Shown here piece after piece: positions 51,280 to 51,416 of a stretch of DNA of 51,416 bases; position 1 is the stretch's first letter, and the number at the start of each line of letters is the position of its first letter. The position numbers and the translations under genes were made by a program. The stretch is from Prolixibacteraceae bacterium (GTDB taxonomy: Bacteria; Bacteroidota; Bacteroidia; Bacteroidales; Prolixibacteraceae). Under the pieces are notes generated by a model. That model did no database searches, was not told the origin of the DNA, and worked only from the letters and a program-made list of their open reading frames with translations. The DNA is taken from positions 1-51,416 of the forward strand of contig JANXYV010000191.1 of the NCBI GenBank assembly GCA_025355875.1, in the 5' to 3' direction.

Positions 51280-51416
51280 TGTCCTCCCATGAAATAAGGT
51301 GACAAGAAGTTTAGTTGATAACTTTTAAATTTCGCTTTATTATGGGAAGTAAAATTAGAAAAGTTAGGCATTTTAGCACGGAGTTTAAAAGAGAAAAAGT
51401 CAAGCAAATTGACGAA
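51280..51416 (+). mobile_element. left end of an insertion sequence, cut by window edge
   Basis: The probable terminus starts near TGTCCTCCCATGAAAT at 51280, about 100 bp after pheT, and is followed by the start of a transposase gene. The right end and any target duplication lie outside the window, so the boundary is inferred. Confidence 0.55.
51342..51416 (+). CDS. IS3-type transposase OrfA, 5' part only
   Basis: The first 25 residues, MGSKIRKVRHFSTEFKREKV and onward, match the basic start of IS3/IS150-type OrfA helix-turn-helix proteins (FSTEFKREKVKQI). The frame is open to the window edge. OrfA normally binds the element's ends and is joined to OrfB by frameshifting; that part is not visible here. 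Confidence 0.7.
   Translation, partial: MGSKIRKVRHFSTEFKREKVKQIDE

Overview
The window looks like a chromosomal segment of a Bacteroidota bacterium, probably a free-living, polysaccharide-degrading member of the Bacteroidales/Marinilabiliales side. The evidence is five secreted proteins with C-terminal type IX secretion (T9SS) sorting domains, many lipoboxes, scarce Shine-Dalgarno sites, promoters with the Bacteroidota -7 box TAnnTTTG, ORF6N and GIY-YIG accessory genes, and a high density of structured intergenic repeats. No rRNA, tRNA or CRISPR array was recognised.

Region 1 (270-7597) holds a small outer-membrane barrel protein, then a GntR/UTRA regulator divergent from a three-gene 2-oxo acid dehydrogenase operon: E2, E3 (lpdA) and a fused alpha-beta E1. 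Two related palindromes in the divergent gap are probable GntR operators. E2 carries an apparent single-base frameshift inside its catalytic His-x3-Asp-Gly motif. Cassettes of about 290-330 bp made of interspersed repeats separate E2 from E3 and E3 from E1, and one repeat end is read in frame as the N-terminus of E3.

Region 2 (7600-11490) is a repeat-rich junk or accessory zone. It has a decayed MntA/HepT toxin-antitoxin pair between two copies of the same hairpin, a small antitoxin-like gene, a papain-like T9SS protein, a tandem array with about 145-bp spacing, and a GIY-YIG gene.

Region 3 (11491-41635) is a 30-kb carbohydrate-degradation cluster entirely on the minus strand: GH29, two GH5-like proteins, DUF1080, GH31, GH36-like, two DUF4832/clan GH-A-like proteins, two GH74-like proteins, a parallel beta-helix protein, GH3, GH43, an SGNH hydrolase and two GH27. 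The mix of GH74, GH31, GH3, GH43 and GH29 suggests xyloglucan or a related branched hemicellulose; three alpha-galactosidase-type enzymes point to alpha-galactosyl side chains. The cluster has no SusC/SusD pair, transporter or regulator inside the window. ORF6N and GIY-YIG genes with their own repeats are lodged inside it.

Region 4 (41771-51416) has a phage-derived holin plus GH108 endolysin pair with no other phage genes, a tandem duplication of M3 metallopeptidases with a 134-bp identical tract, an MBL-fold hydrolase, pheT, and the left end of an insertion sequence cut by the window edge. A recurring theme is that repeat elements sit exactly at the 3' ends of genes, often supplying or abutting the stop codon.
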